From contig CAYPWJ010000006.1 in NCBI GenBank assembly GCA_964414415.1, positions 23,096-87,095 of the forward strand: a stretch of 64,000 bases of DNA, written 5' to 3'. The DNA is from CAZESS01 sp964414415 (GTDB taxonomy: Archaea > Thermoplasmatota > E2 > UBA202 > DSCA01). The position numbers and the translations under genes were made by a program. Under the pieces are notes generated by a model. It had not been told where the DNA came from and searched no databases. It saw only the letters and a program-made list of their open reading frames with translations. Shown here one piece after another: positions 35,698 through 44,710 of the stretch (position 1 is the first letter of the stretch; every line of letters begins with the position of its first letter).

Positions 35698-36474
35698 CTA
35701 GGCCCCTATCTGGATGGGGTCGATGGCTCGCCGGAGCGTGGCGATGGCCGACAGCGATGCCAGATAGCTGGACTTGGGGTTGTTGGGATTGGGCAGGTTT
35801 TCCACCTCGGCCCGCAGGCGGCCGAAGTCGCCGTGCGCCAGGACCTTGTGGCTGTTGGTCTTGACGACGGGGTCGGCGACGACTTTGACCTTCGTCCGGT
35901 CGAACCCGATGCCGGCCAGCGAGAGGCAGGCCGCCACGTTTACGTTCTTCGGCAGGTATTCGACGGCGTCACGGGCCTTGCCCTCGAAGATGATAGTGCG
36001 CTTGTCGAGGTCCCGCCCGAGCGACTCGGGCGACTTCGTGGTGACCAGCGTGACCTCGTCGAGGTCGGCGTGCTGCGCTGCCTTGATGCCGTCGATGCCT
36101 GAGACGGCGCCGGAGGGCAGATAGATGGTGCATCCATGTCGGCGTGCCGCATCGCGGAGGCGGCCTCGGAGCTCGTCGTCGAGCAGCCCGCCGATACTCA
36201 TGATGATAAGGTCTGTGCCGGACTCAATGACCCGCTCCGCGTATTGCTTGACTGCCTGATGGGAGGCGGCCTCGAACACCAGGTCGACGCTCCCGAGGTA
36301 ATCGTCGAACGGCGTCACCGTTGCTTTTTCCACGGAGGCGGCGAGCTCGTCGGCCTTTGCCTCGTCTATATCGTAGAGATAGATCGCCTCGATTTCACCC
36401 ATCCCGTCTGCGGCATGAGCGACGTCGGTGCCGATGGCGCCGCAGCCGATGATGCCGAGCTGCAGGGAATCCAT
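35698..36474 (-). CDS. nadX: L-aspartate dehydrogenase
   Basis: A 258-aa NAD(P)-dependent enzyme that makes iminoaspartate for quinolinate and NAD synthesis. The Rossmann motif is IGCGAIGTDVAHAADG. SIGGLLDDE, YLPSGAVSGIDGIKAA and KNVNVAACLSLAGIGFDRT are characteristic. It is divergent from nadC, the third enzyme of the same pathway. The 35-base spacer holds TTAATAG for this gene and AAATAG for nadC at suitable distances. nadA is not in the window. Confidence 0.93.
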   Translation of the reverse strand: MDSLQLGIIGCGAIGTDVAHAADGMGEIEAIYLYDIDEAKADELAASVEKATVTPFDDYLGSVDLVFEAASHQAVKQYAERVIESGTDLIIMSIGGLLDDELRGRLRDAARRHGCTIYLPSGAVSGIDGIKAAQHADLDEVTLVTTKSPESLGRDLDKRTIIFEGKARDAVEYLPKNVNVAACLSLAGIGFDRTKVKVVADPVVKTNSHKVLAHGDFGRLRAEVENLPNPNNPKSSYLASLSAIATLRRAIDPIQIGA

Positions 36475-36509
36475 ACCACTAAATAGATGCTTTCTATTAA
36501 TACGTTCTC

Positions 36510-37337
36510 ATGAGCGCGATACGCGAGGAAGAGCTGCAGCGTTTCATCGAGGAGGATTTAGGCAGCGACGGCGACGTGACCTCCAATGCGTTGCTGACGG
36601 ACCAGCAGGCGGAGGGAGAACTCGTTGCAAAACAGCAGTGTAACCTGGCTGGACTCGCCGAGGCCGGCGAGGTCTTCGCCCATTTCGACGTCGCGGTGGA
36701 ACAGGTCGCCGCGGACGGCGACGAGGTGCAGCCGGGCGACGTCGTGATGAAGGTGCACGGCGAGGCGCGGGCGATGCTGGCCGCTGAACGGCTGGCTCTC
36801 AACATCCTTACCAGGATGACGGGCATCGCCACGCTGACCCACGACCTCATGGAGACCTGCCGGAAGAAGAACCCCGACGTCATGGTTGCTGCGACGCGGA
36901 AGACCACGCCGGGTTTCCGCCGCTACGAGAAAAAAGCCGTCGAGATCGGCGGCGGGATGCCGCACCGCCACGGCCTCTACGACGGCGTCATCATCAAGGA
37001 CAACCACCTGGCGTTCATGTCTATCAGGGAAGCCGTCCGGAAGGCAAAGCAGCAGCTGGACATGCCCGTCGAGGTGGAAGTGGAAACCGACGCGGAGGCG
37101 GTCATCGCCGCCGAGGAGAAAGCGGACATCATCATGCTGGACAATATGCCGCCAGCCAAGGGAAAAATCGCGGCGAGCGACGCCCGCGAGGTGCACCCGG
37201 ACGCGACCATCGAGGTCTCGGGCGGTATCACCCCGGACAACATCACCAACTACACCTACGCCGACGTCATCTCGCTGGGCTGGCTGACGCATTCGGTGAA
37301 GAGCGCCGATCTGTCGCTGCGTATGCGGCGTGCCTGA
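36510..37337 (+). CDS. nadC: nicotinate-nucleotide pyrophosphorylase (quinolinate phosphoribosyltransferase)
   Basis: A 275-aa enzyme that converts quinolinate and PRPP to nicotinate mononucleotide. Visible features are ALNILTRMTGIAT, ATRKTTPGFRRYEKKAV, GGGMPHRHGLYDGVIIKDNH, MLDNMPPAKG and EVSGGITPDN. The length is normal. It ends directly against the convergent C25 peptidase gene, with no spacer between the two stop codons. Confidence 0.95.
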   Translation: MSAIREEELQRFIEEDLGSDGDVTSNALLTDQQAEGELVAKQQCNLAGLAEAGEVFAHFDVAVEQVAADGDEVQPGDVVMKVHGEARAMLAAERLALNILTRMTGIATLTHDLMETCRKKNPDVMVAATRKTTPGFRRYEKKAVEIGGGMPHRHGLYDGVIIKDNHLAFMSIREAVRKAKQQLDMPVEVEVETDAEAVIAAEEKADIIMLDNMPPAKGKIAASDAREVHPDATIEVSGGITPDNITNYTYADVISLGWLTHSVKSADLSLRMRRA

Positions 37338-39863
37338 TCAGGAGTAGCCGCCTATCTGGAGGCTCGGGTCGCCGAGGAGGACCCACTGCTGCACTGTTTT
37401 TTCGTCTATCCAGTCCCATCCGGTGTCGGGGTTCCACCAGCACTGCGGCAGCCTGAAGTCCTTGTGGTGGGAGATATAGGTGGTGACGGTCTGCGCGTGG
37501 GTGGTACCGAGCGCCTGGTAGCCCTGCCGGCCGTACTGCCGGAAGAACTCGGAGGTAATCCAGCCGTCGCCGGCGCCCACGGTGCAGTATTCGCCCTCCC
37601 AGCCCCAGCCGTAGCCGGTGTTGCCGATGGAGGCGATGGCGCCACTGTCGGGCAGCTGGACGAGATACCAGCTCCAGCATTCCGGGGTCGGCTGACCGTA
37701 GGTGTGCATGTAGATGTTTTTCCCGAAGAGCAGGAGCATGAAGATGTCCATGACCGAGGGAATCGTGGAGACGTTGAACTGGCTGTTGTGGCAGCCGCCG
37801 ACCACGACAACGGGGTATTTGCCGTCGTTTTCCAGCTGCTTCATCGGAAACGCCGGGAAATCAATCCACGGGAAAAACGGCGACACCTGGGAGACAGACA
37901 GGCCGGTTACCGAGCCATGCTGGCGGTTGCCGGGAATGCCGGGATACTGGTCGCCCCAGGTTCCCGGGCTGCCGTGACCGGAGAAAAACGCGAAGCCGTA
38001 GCCCCGGCTGAAGGCCTCGATGACGTCATCCTGCCCGGTGAATTTGCCGTTGGACGTCCACAGGATGTCACGTTCGAACGACGCGGGCATGAAGCCAAGG
38101 GCACCGGAGCGTCCATGGAGCGGCACTTCACCGGTTGCCCATTCACCCTCGTAGTAGGTCTCTGTGCCGTTGCGCCATTCCTGGAACACGACGTCGCCCT
38201 GGCCGTCGGTGATCCAGACGTGGACGTCGGTGATGTTGCCATAGGGCTGCGGGTCGTAGCTCTTCCCGCGGATGGTCAGCACCTCATCGACATATGAGAC
38301 GTTGGCCCACCAGAACAGGTTGTTGCAGTAGGCCTCGCTCTCGCTCGGCTGATACGTGTAATCATCTTTACCGAGGACGTCCCCCTCCGACACGGTGCAT
38401 ATCTCGGCGATGGGCGGCGCCGGGTAACTCTCCTCAAGGGGCTGCAACGCCGGGTTGAGATGATCGTCATGGTTGAACGTGATGTCCGTCGTTGCTGACT
38501 TGTCCACAGTCACGTTGATGACATCGACGGGGCCGTAGTCGCCCTCGTCGTTGTTGCTCTGCGCGTGGATGGTGTACTCGCCGTTCGGCACGGTGGAGGT
38601 ATCCCACTGGATGTTGAGATCCTCCTGATCCATGAATCCATCTCCGGAGACCGCCAGCATCCGGTTGAACCAGTCGCTTCCAGCCGTTGTCGTCTCGTAG
38701 GCGATGATCTTGTCGACGACGTCGTTGACCTCGCTGACGCTGCGGCAGGCGAGGCGGCCGACCGCGACGTCGGGATACAGGTCGAGCTCGTCCTCGGGCT
38801 GCCCCTCCGCGTTGGTCCATTCAGCGAAGATGCCGTTGCCGTTGGGATCCCAATCGGCGAAGGCGCCACCGGCCCTGTAGACGTCTGCATAGTAGAGATC
38901 GCACGGGTACCCCGGCTCCCCCGAGTAAAGATTGGAGTAGCGGACGGGCACATGCCATCCCTGGACGCCGTAGTTCGTGGTGTCGCGGGGCTTCGCGTAC
39001 CATTTGGATTTGAGGCCGCCGGCGAGCATGACGTAGCTGACGCCGTAGCTCTCGATGGCGTTTTTGATAAAATACTTGATCTGCTCCGGCCGGTCGACGC
39101 CGTCGTATTCACTGTAGATTTCATCCGTGGTCTTCAGCAGCGTGTCGACGCCGTGGCTGTTCTTGTGATCCACCAGCGGCTGCAACGCATCGCGGAACGA
39201 GGACGGCGCGACGATGGCGAGGTCGTATTCGTCTGTTGCCGACAGCGTACGGACGGGCTCATCGTACGATATCTCAAGGGTAAAGCCCTCGGCGACGGTG
39301 AGCGTTCCCGCGACCGGGGTATACCGAACCGGATACGCATGGACAGCAACATGGGCGACGTGCTCCATCTCGCCGTTGAGGCCGCAGCCGACGCGATACG
39401 TATACCAGCCGTCAGGGAACATCTCAGCGCTGCTGTACAGCTCGGTATCCTTGCCGGGCGGATCGGGGAACCGCCCTTGATCACGCCTGGTGGTGAGCGG
39501 CCGGGGTGCCGGCGCCGGCTGTATCTCACGTTCGATGGATACCTGCCGGGTGTCGGTCACCGTCGCTTCAACGTGGACGTTGCGGGCGCCGAAGGGCAAC
39601 TCGAACGTTTCAACGATTTTTGGAAGCATCGGCTGCCCAGGATGCATCAGGTAGGTATCCACGCCGTCAAGCGAGACGTGGGCGTACTCGCTGCTCTCCC
39701 GGGATACGGTGCAGTCAGGCACGCTGAGACGTCGCTGTCTGGCCTGTGTCTGCAGCGATGTATCTGTCTCGCCGACCGTGACGGCGTTGCGGCTCACAGC
39801 GGCGGCGCTCAGCCCACCGCCAACCAGCATGCACACGAGCAGTATCGAGATAATCTTTTTCAT
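37338..39863 (-). CDS. secreted C25 (gingipain-like) cysteine peptidase, paralogue
   Basis: An 841-aa exported peptidase with signal peptide MKKIISILLVCMLVGGGL and the same architecture as the protein at 21315-23798. The catalytic His is in FSGHGSPGTWGD near residue 630 and the catalytic Cys in VGGCHNSQFN near residue 691. The ending IGGYS matches IGGYE of the paralogue. The promoter CTTATATAGG is centred about 25 bases before the ATG, giving a leaderless start. It probably shares the extracellular protein-degrading role and may differ in specificity. Confidence 0.93.
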   Translation of the reverse strand: MKKIISILLVCMLVGGGLSAAAVSRNAVTVGETDTSLQTQARQRRLSVPDCTVSRESSEYAHVSLDGVDTYLMHPGQPMLPKIVETFELPFGARNVHVEATVTDTRQVSIEREIQPAPAPRPLTTRRDQGRFPDPPGKDTELYSSAEMFPDGWYTYRVGCGLNGEMEHVAHVAVHAYPVRYTPVAGTLTVAEGFTLEISYDEPVRTLSATDEYDLAIVAPSSFRDALQPLVDHKNSHGVDTLLKTTDEIYSEYDGVDRPEQIKYFIKNAIESYGVSYVMLAGGLKSKWYAKPRDTTNYGVQGWHVPVRYSNLYSGEPGYPCDLYYADVYRAGGAFADWDPNGNGIFAEWTNAEGQPEDELDLYPDVAVGRLACRSVSEVNDVVDKIIAYETTTAGSDWFNRMLAVSGDGFMDQEDLNIQWDTSTVPNGEYTIHAQSNNDEGDYGPVDVINVTVDKSATTDITFNHDDHLNPALQPLEESYPAPPIAEICTVSEGDVLGKDDYTYQPSESEAYCNNLFWWANVSYVDEVLTIRGKSYDPQPYGNITDVHVWITDGQGDVVFQEWRNGTETYYEGEWATGEVPLHGRSGALGFMPASFERDILWTSNGKFTGQDDVIEAFSRGYGFAFFSGHGSPGTWGDQYPGIPGNRQHGSVTGLSVSQVSPFFPWIDFPAFPMKQLENDGKYPVVVVGGCHNSQFNVSTIPSVMDIFMLLLFGKNIYMHTYGQPTPECWSWYLVQLPDSGAIASIGNTGYGWGWEGEYCTVGAGDGWITSEFFRQYGRQGYQALGTTHAQTVTTYISHHKDFRLPQCWWNPDTGWDWIDEKTVQQWVLLGDPSLQIGGYS

Positions 39864-39932
39864 ATATGATACATAAGATATTTCCTATATAAGATGCTCG
39901 GAGACCCTCCTTTCTTTCTAAAAAACACCAGA

Positions 39933-40004
39933 TGCGGGCGCCGGGATTCGAACCCGGGCTGTGAGCTTGGAAGGCTCAAATCCTAGCCGCTAGATCACGC
40001 CCGC
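39933..40004 (-). tRNA. tRNA-Gly (UCC)
   Basis: A complete cloverleaf with acceptor GCGGGCG/CGCCCGC, anticodon stem TGAGC/GCTCA, loop CTTCCAA (anticodon UCC), T-arm CCGGG-TTCGAAT-CCCGG and discriminator A. No CCA is encoded. A TATA-like ATTTAAACG lies about 29 bases upstream, within the 3' flank of the next gene. Confidence 0.93.
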
Positions 40005-40044
40005 AGCGCCATGGCAATATGACGGCGGCGTTTAAATAATTGTC

Positions 40045-40677
40045 TCACTCGGATGGCATGTCCAGCACCTGGCGCGCCCGGCAACGTGCCGCTGCAACGG
40101 TGTCGCTGTCATCGGGCTCAGCCGCGAGAAATGTCTCGAGGTCTCGCCTGATGACTTGATGGTGGCGACGTCGGTGTTCCTCGTCGAGCGGTTTTTCGGC
40201 CTGCAGCTTCTGGCCGCCCTCACGCCATCCCTCTGGATAGTACCAGTCCTTGTACCAGGTGAATCCTCGTCGATAGAGCTTGAATCCCAGCCTGGTGGCC
40301 GGTGCCGGAACGCCGTCATTGAGGGCTCGTGCGGTCTCCCGGTCGGTCTCATAGGAGACGAAGAGGTGGCCGGGTGGCTTGAGTGCGTCGGCGAACAGGG
40401 TGAGGAGCCGGCTTTCGAGCGGGGAATCGTAGTAGGCGATGCGTCGTCCGCCTCTGTTGACGTGCGGTGCGATACGGGTGAGCTCTATCCAGGGCGCGTA
40501 CCATTTCCAGCCGTGGTAGACGATGGCGTCGAGCACCCGGGAGGTCTCGCCGCTGGCCGTCAGGTACACGGTGAGGTGTTCCTCCTCGGGAAATCGGCCG
40601 GGGACTACCCTGGCTGTGAGCACGCCACGCAGCGTCGGGATGCCCCCGGTGAGGACCTGTACCGCCTGTTTCGGCAT
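40045..40677 (-). CDS. DUF1122-like archaeal protein
   Basis: A 210-aa soluble protein. HLFVSYETDRETARALN and LGFKLYRRGFTWYKDWYYPEG, with a Lys-rich stretch after it, resemble the archaeal DUF1122 family, of unknown function. The ATG at 40677 is fixed by GTTTTATTAC about 25 bases upstream. The longer frame to 40854 would run through this promoter and overlap the divergent secreted-protein gene. Confidence 0.6.
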   Translation of the reverse strand: MPKQAVQVLTGGIPTLRGVLTARVVPGRFPEEEHLTVYLTASGETSRVLDAIVYHGWKWYAPWIELTRIAPHVNRGGRRIAYYDSPLESRLLTLFADALKPPGHLFVSYETDRETARALNDGVPAPATRLGFKLYRRGFTWYKDWYYPEGWREGGQKLQAEKPLDEEHRRRHHQVIRRDLETFLAAEPDDSDTVAAARCRARQVLDMPSE

Positions 40678-40823
40678 CGAGTGACAAACCGGTGCTGTAA
40701 TAAAACGGTGACGATGGCTCGGAAGGCTCTGGAGGATGCTCGGCGGCGCTGGACATCCTTTGAAATGTGGACGGGCTACCGTGCTAACGACCTCCGCGGC
40801 CAGTGACAGGGGGTAAAAGATAT

Positions 40824-40833
40824 GCTTATAAGC
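40824..40833 (+). promoter_or_regulatory. palindromic TATA element
   Basis: GCTTATAAGC is a 10-bp palindrome centred 24 bases before the ATG at 40853. It fits a TATA box for a leaderless transcript. Confidence 0.5.
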
Positions 40834-40852
40834 ATCATGCTGTTGTAGCGTC

Positions 40853-41554
40853 ATGTCAACGCAACGTGTAATGGTGCTTGCCGTCGTGGCGCTTTTTTGC
40901 TCGTCCGGCGTGCTGGCCGCGGCGCATGTCCCGTATCTGGAGCGGGAGGATTATACCGCTGATGTGCCCTTCGAGGTCCGGCGGTCTATCGAGCAGTCAA
41001 TCGCGGTCTACGCCTGGCTGGAAAACGACGGCGTCAATCCCTGCACCGACATCGATGTCTACCGCTTTACCATCGACGAGCCGGCGCGCATCTACATCGA
41101 GGGCATCGTACCGGTCTGCGAGCAATACGAAGACTTTGCGCCCTGGTTTGCCCTCGTCGGCCCCGGCCTGCCTGAGCCGGAGTACGAGATACCGTTCGAC
41201 ATTCCGGAGGGCGACGGCGCCGTGGTCACCCCCAATCCCATACCGGACGGGGAGCGCGGCACGTTTTATGAGCCGTTCGGCGGGAAGTGGTACTACAACA
41301 GCTCCGTCTACGACGAGGTCGTCAACCAGACGGGCGAATACCACGTCGTCTACTGGGATCCCGCCGGGATCGGCGGCGACTACGTCGCCATCCTCGGCCG
41401 GAAGGAGATATGGATGCCGGCTGACATCCTGCGCGGTCTCCTCATCACCCCGTTGATACGACTGGACATGGAGCTCCATGTCGACTGCGACCAGCCGCCA
41501 CCGCCGGCACTGTATCGTCCGACGTTGCAACCATTCAGGATGACGGAGCGGTGA
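40853..41554 (+). CDS. secreted protein of unknown function
   Basis: A 233-aa protein with a clear signal peptide (MSTQRVMVLAVVALFCSSGVLAAA). The body is a single beta-rich, acidic and aromatic domain containing DIDVYRFTIDEPARIYIEG and GEYHVVYWDPAGIGGDYVAILGRKE. A weak C-terminal hydrophobic stretch (DILRGLLITPLIRLDMEL) may be an anchor. The pattern resembles bacterial pre-peptidase C-terminal (PPC) domains, but I cannot assign it. Leaderless start after the TATA at 40824. Confidence 0.65.
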   Translation: MSTQRVMVLAVVALFCSSGVLAAAHVPYLEREDYTADVPFEVRRSIEQSIAVYAWLENDGVNPCTDIDVYRFTIDEPARIYIEGIVPVCEQYEDFAPWFALVGPGLPEPEYEIPFDIPEGDGAVVTPNPIPDGERGTFYEPFGGKWYYNSSVYDEVVNQTGEYHVVYWDPAGIGGDYVAILGRKEIWMPADILRGLLITPLIRLDMELHVDCDQPPPPALYRPTLQPFRMTER

Positions 41555-41684
41555 GCCAGTCGCGTATCTCCCCGTTGCGGGCGGCCTGCAAGATATGCCA
41601 GCCGTCGGTGAACAGGGGAGCCACAGCGATAATGAAAAATGGGCTGCATATCGCTTGAACCGCTACAGGTATTTGGGGCTTTGC

Positions 41685-42506
41685 TTACAGGGAGAGTTCC
41701 TGGTATTCCTCGTAGGTGAACACTGGCCCCTCGAGGCAGACGTAGGTGTCGCCGCCGGCGATGCAGTTGCCGCATTTGCCGATGCCGCACTTCATCCGTC
41801 GTTCCACCGAGACGGCGATGTTGACCTCATTCACGCCTCTCTCCTGCAGCTCCGCTACCGTCGGCTTGAACATGGCCGGGGGGCCACAGACCACGGCTCT
41901 CGGGCGAGATGGCAGGTCAAGCGCTGCGATGAGGTCGCTGACGAAGCCGACGTGTCCGTCCCAGCCTGCAGCCTCCTCGTCCACGGTGAGGTGCACCGAT
42001 GCGGCCCGGCGCCATGTCTCCAGTTCTTCCCTGAATATGATGTGGTCGGGGCCTCGTGCACCGTAGAGGATGTGGAGGTCGCCGTAGTCATCTGGACGGG
42101 CGAGCACGGTCTTTATCAGGCTTCGCAGCGGTGCCAGACCGATGCCGCCCGCGATGAACAGGATGTCGCGTCCCCGGAGGTCGTCCATGGGGAAGCCGAT
42201 GCCATATGGGCCTCTAACGGCAACCCGGTCACCTGTCGTTCGATCGGCGAGTAGATTGGTCAGGCGGCCGACTGTCTTGATACACAGCTCAAAGTAATCG
42301 GTATCAGATGGAGGAGAGGTAATGGAGATGGGTGCCTCGCCGGCACCGGCAACGCCCACCTCGACGAACTGGCCCGGGGTGAAGGAAAACTGCTGCTGCA
42401 TTGCATCGTCAACGAAGCGGAGGCGATACAGCTTGGTGTCAAACGTGAGTCGGTCGACGTCGAGGAGTTCAGCGGGCTCCGGTTTGAACTCGTTATCTAC
42501 GGTCAT
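41685..42506 (-). CDS. FAD/NAD(P)-binding oxidoreductase with 2Fe-2S site (hydrogenase gamma/AsrB/PyrK type)
   Basis: A 273-aa electron transfer subunit. The N-terminal FAD barrel has FVEVGVAGAGEAPISITS. The NAD-binding half has FIAGGIGLAPLRSLI and AVVCGPPAMFK. The C-terminus has CGIGKCGNC and YVCLEGPVF, which ligate a 2Fe-2S cluster. The ERRMKCGIGKCG form is typical of the gamma subunits of hydrogenases and of AsrB; PyrK is a less likely alternative. No catalytic partner is next to it, so the physiological acceptor is unknown. Confidence 0.85.
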   Translation of the reverse strand: MTVDNEFKPEPAELLDVDRLTFDTKLYRLRFVDDAMQQQFSFTPGQFVEVGVAGAGEAPISITSPPSDTDYFELCIKTVGRLTNLLADRTTGDRVAVRGPYGIGFPMDDLRGRDILFIAGGIGLAPLRSLIKTVLARPDDYGDLHILYGARGPDHIIFREELETWRRAASVHLTVDEEAAGWDGHVGFVSDLIAALDLPSRPRAVVCGPPAMFKPTVAELQERGVNEVNIAVSVERRMKCGIGKCGNCIAGGDTYVCLEGPVFTYEEYQELSL

Positions 42507-42545
42507 CTCTCACAGTATGCGCCGGCATTTTTTATACTTTTATTT

Positions 42546-43391
42546 TCACATCGGGATGACGCTGCCGAAGGCCAGCGACATGAGCAGCGCAGCCAGTATC
42601 AGCGGGGCAAACGGAAACGCTGGGAACACCGCCACCTCGTCGACCACGCCCCGCAGCTGTGCTATCTCCCCGGGCTGCACACCGAGGTGATGCGGCCGGG
42701 CGATGACCTCGTCCATCTCCGGACTGCTCTGCACGACGCGGCGGAGCAGCGACGCCGGCTGCAGCACCCTGACCAGGTCGCCGTCCCGCAGGCCGATGGT
42801 CTCCGCCAGGAGCATGCCCTCCAGCTCCTCGTTCACCTTCATCTGGCGGCGGTATGGCAGCAGCGGGCTGACAAGGTCGGCAGCCACGGCCATCGTCAGC
42901 AGCGCGGCGACGTGCGGCCACGGCAGCAGCCACCGGGCGGCAAAAAATGCAGCGACTGCGGTAGCGACGGGCACCGCGGCAAATGCCGCGGCAGCTATCA
43001 CCCTATGCCGGCGGAGCAGGACAACCAGTCCAAACAGGTAGAAGTGGATGAAGGCGGCGACGCCCAGCATGACAAAAAACGTGGGGAGGAACGATGTCCC
43101 GTCGGGATACAGCGGCAGCAGCAGCGCGACGGCCATCACCAGCTTTGCATCGCCGCCGCCAAATAACCCGCTGCGCCACAGCAGCCAGGACAGCGCGACA
43201 GCTAGGCCGGCAGGCAGAGCTATGAGCAGCCACGGCTCACCCATCATGATACGGAGAATGGAGAGCGCCGCGCCGGCTGTCATCATGCCCAGCGTCAGCA
43301 CGTTGGGTATCTCTCTCGTCCGGACGTCGATGACTGCGGCAGCAATGACGCCGGCGACGGCGACGGCGGCACCGAGATACCACGGCAGCAT
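42546..43391 (-). CDS. prepilin/preflagellin peptidase, A24 family
   Basis: A 281-aa membrane aspartyl protease that cleaves class III signal peptides of archaeal pilins and archaellins. The two catalytic aspartates are Asp22 in VIDVRTREIPN and Asp81 in the GxGD motif (FGGGDAKLV). About seven hydrophobic segments are seen, with a soluble C-terminal loop (about 195-250) and a last helix. It starts 4 bases after the ATPase gene stop, so the two are cotranscribed. Confidence 0.9.
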   Translation of the reverse strand: MLPWYLGAAVAVAGVIAAAVIDVRTREIPNVLTLGMMTAGAALSILRIMMGEPWLLIALPAGLAVALSWLLWRSGLFGGGDAKLVMAVALLLPLYPDGTSFLPTFFVMLGVAAFIHFYLFGLVVLLRRHRVIAAAAFAAVPVATAVAAFFAARWLLPWPHVAALLTMAVAADLVSPLLPYRRQMKVNEELEGMLLAETIGLRDGDLVRVLQPASLLRRVVQSSPEMDEVIARPHHLGVQPGEIAQLRGVVDEVAVFPAFPFAPLILAALLMSLAFGSVIPM

Positions 43392-43395
43392 GCGG

Positions 43396-44673
43396 TCACC
43401 ACAGTGCCGATGGCTCCTCGCCGCCGTGCCAGCTCAGCCGCGGCCGGACCTTGATGACGTGCACCGACTCGGATGTGTCGTCGACGACGAGCGCGACGCC
43501 CTTCTCGGTCCCCACTTTTTTCAACGCCTCGCTGATGCTCCCCTGCATATAGGTCGGCCGGACGGTGTTCAGCGTCTCGACGTCCTGCCGGGCGGTCAAC
43601 CGATGGCAGATGATGAGGTCGCTGTGCGACAACACCTCGGGGTCGAGGGCGCCGGGGCGCTGCGTTGCCATAAGCAGCGACACGCCGGGCTGCCGGCCCT
43701 GCCGCATCCACTGCTTTATCAGCACGTCCTTCGCCATGCTCGGCTCGTCCGGCAGGAACACCTGTGCTTCGTCGATGGCCATCCAGACGAGCGGGAAGTC
43801 CGTGCCGTCCTGCTTTCTCTCATGCATCTGGCGTTCCTCGTCCCGTCGTCGCTCCTGAACGCGGCGCTCGAATATGGCGCGGGCCAGCACCGCGACGACG
43901 ACCTTCTTGAGTTTCTCGGGGTAGGCGCTCATGTCGAGGACGGTAACCCGGCCGCCGGATACGACTTCGTCGAGCGGCAGGCCCTCCCGGCCGAATATCT
44001 GCCACCGGGACGCCATCTCGAAGAAGTTTTCCGCTGCGCCGGTCACCTCGTCCGGTGTTCGCTCGTCGTTCTGCAGCGCCGTCGTGATGTCTTCGATGCT
44101 GTAGGGTGCCTCCAGCGACGTCACTGCCCTCGTTATGGCGACGCCGAGTGGGTCTGTCAACGCTGCGTCGAACAGCTGGCACCACTGCGCCGGTGTCATC
44201 GCTGCGGTGTGCAGCCGGAACGGAACCGCCTCGATGTCCTTGGCCGCGTAGTCGTCAACCCGGCGGGGGGAGGTCAGCAGCCTGATGTCGAGGCCGACCG
44301 GCTCGTAGCCCCATCGCTCCAGCAGCTCCTCCTGCCTGGTGTTGGCGAAGCGGGACGTCCAGAATATGCCCAGGGTGTCGACGACCAACACCCCAAGGTT
44401 GGCCCGTACTTCCTCGTCGAGCATGGCCATCTCCTCAATGAACGCTCCAAGGGTGTAGGACTTGCCGTAGCCTCGCTTGCCGCAGATAAGGGCGACGTGC
44501 GGAGTAGCGCCGTCGATGTAGACGGTCGAGCCGAGTGACTGGTCGAGTGCGTAGTAGCGACCCAGCTTGAGGAGCCCCGCTGGTCCGGCGGTGCGGCGAC
44601 CGAGGATATACAAATTATCGCTCAGGGTGCCGCGCTCCGCCTCGTCACTTCCGTTGCAGATGGTGATGCTCAT
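43396..44673 (-). CDS. HerA-like/DUF87 P-loop ATPase
   Basis: A 425-aa cytoplasmic ATPase. Walker A is GKRGYGKSYTLG near residue 65, Walker B is LVWMAIDEAQVF, and a sensor-like LLMATQRPGALDPE follows, as in HerA/FtsK ATPases. No NurA nuclease lies beside it; instead it sits between the prepilin peptidase and the divergent secretion ATPase. The ATG at 44673 is preceded by an in-frame TTG. A role in DNA or protein translocation at the membrane is an inference. Confidence 0.85.
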   Translation of the reverse strand: MSITICNGSDEAERGTLSDNLYILGRRTAGPAGLLKLGRYYALDQSLGSTVYIDGATPHVALICGKRGYGKSYTLGAFIEEMAMLDEEVRANLGVLVVDTLGIFWTSRFANTRQEELLERWGYEPVGLDIRLLTSPRRVDDYAAKDIEAVPFRLHTAAMTPAQWCQLFDAALTDPLGVAITRAVTSLEAPYSIEDITTALQNDERTPDEVTGAAENFFEMASRWQIFGREGLPLDEVVSGGRVTVLDMSAYPEKLKKVVVAVLARAIFERRVQERRRDEERQMHERKQDGTDFPLVWMAIDEAQVFLPDEPSMAKDVLIKQWMRQGRQPGVSLLMATQRPGALDPEVLSHSDLIICHRLTARQDVETLNTVRPTYMQGSISEALKKVGTEKGVALVVDDTSESVHVIKVRPRLSWHGGEEPSALW

Positions 44674-44678
44674 CAAAA

Positions 44679-44702
44679 GCTATATAGCGGGTTAGTTGAT
44701 TA
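44679..44702. promoter_or_regulatory. divergent promoter of the pilus-like module
   Basis: GCTATATAGC (44679-44688, palindromic) is centred 27 bases before the plus-strand ATG at 44711. A second AT-rich element, TTAATCAAC read on the minus strand, lies about 24 bases before the minus-strand ATG at 44673. Confidence 0.5.
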
Positions 44703-44710
44703 ATCTTGTT

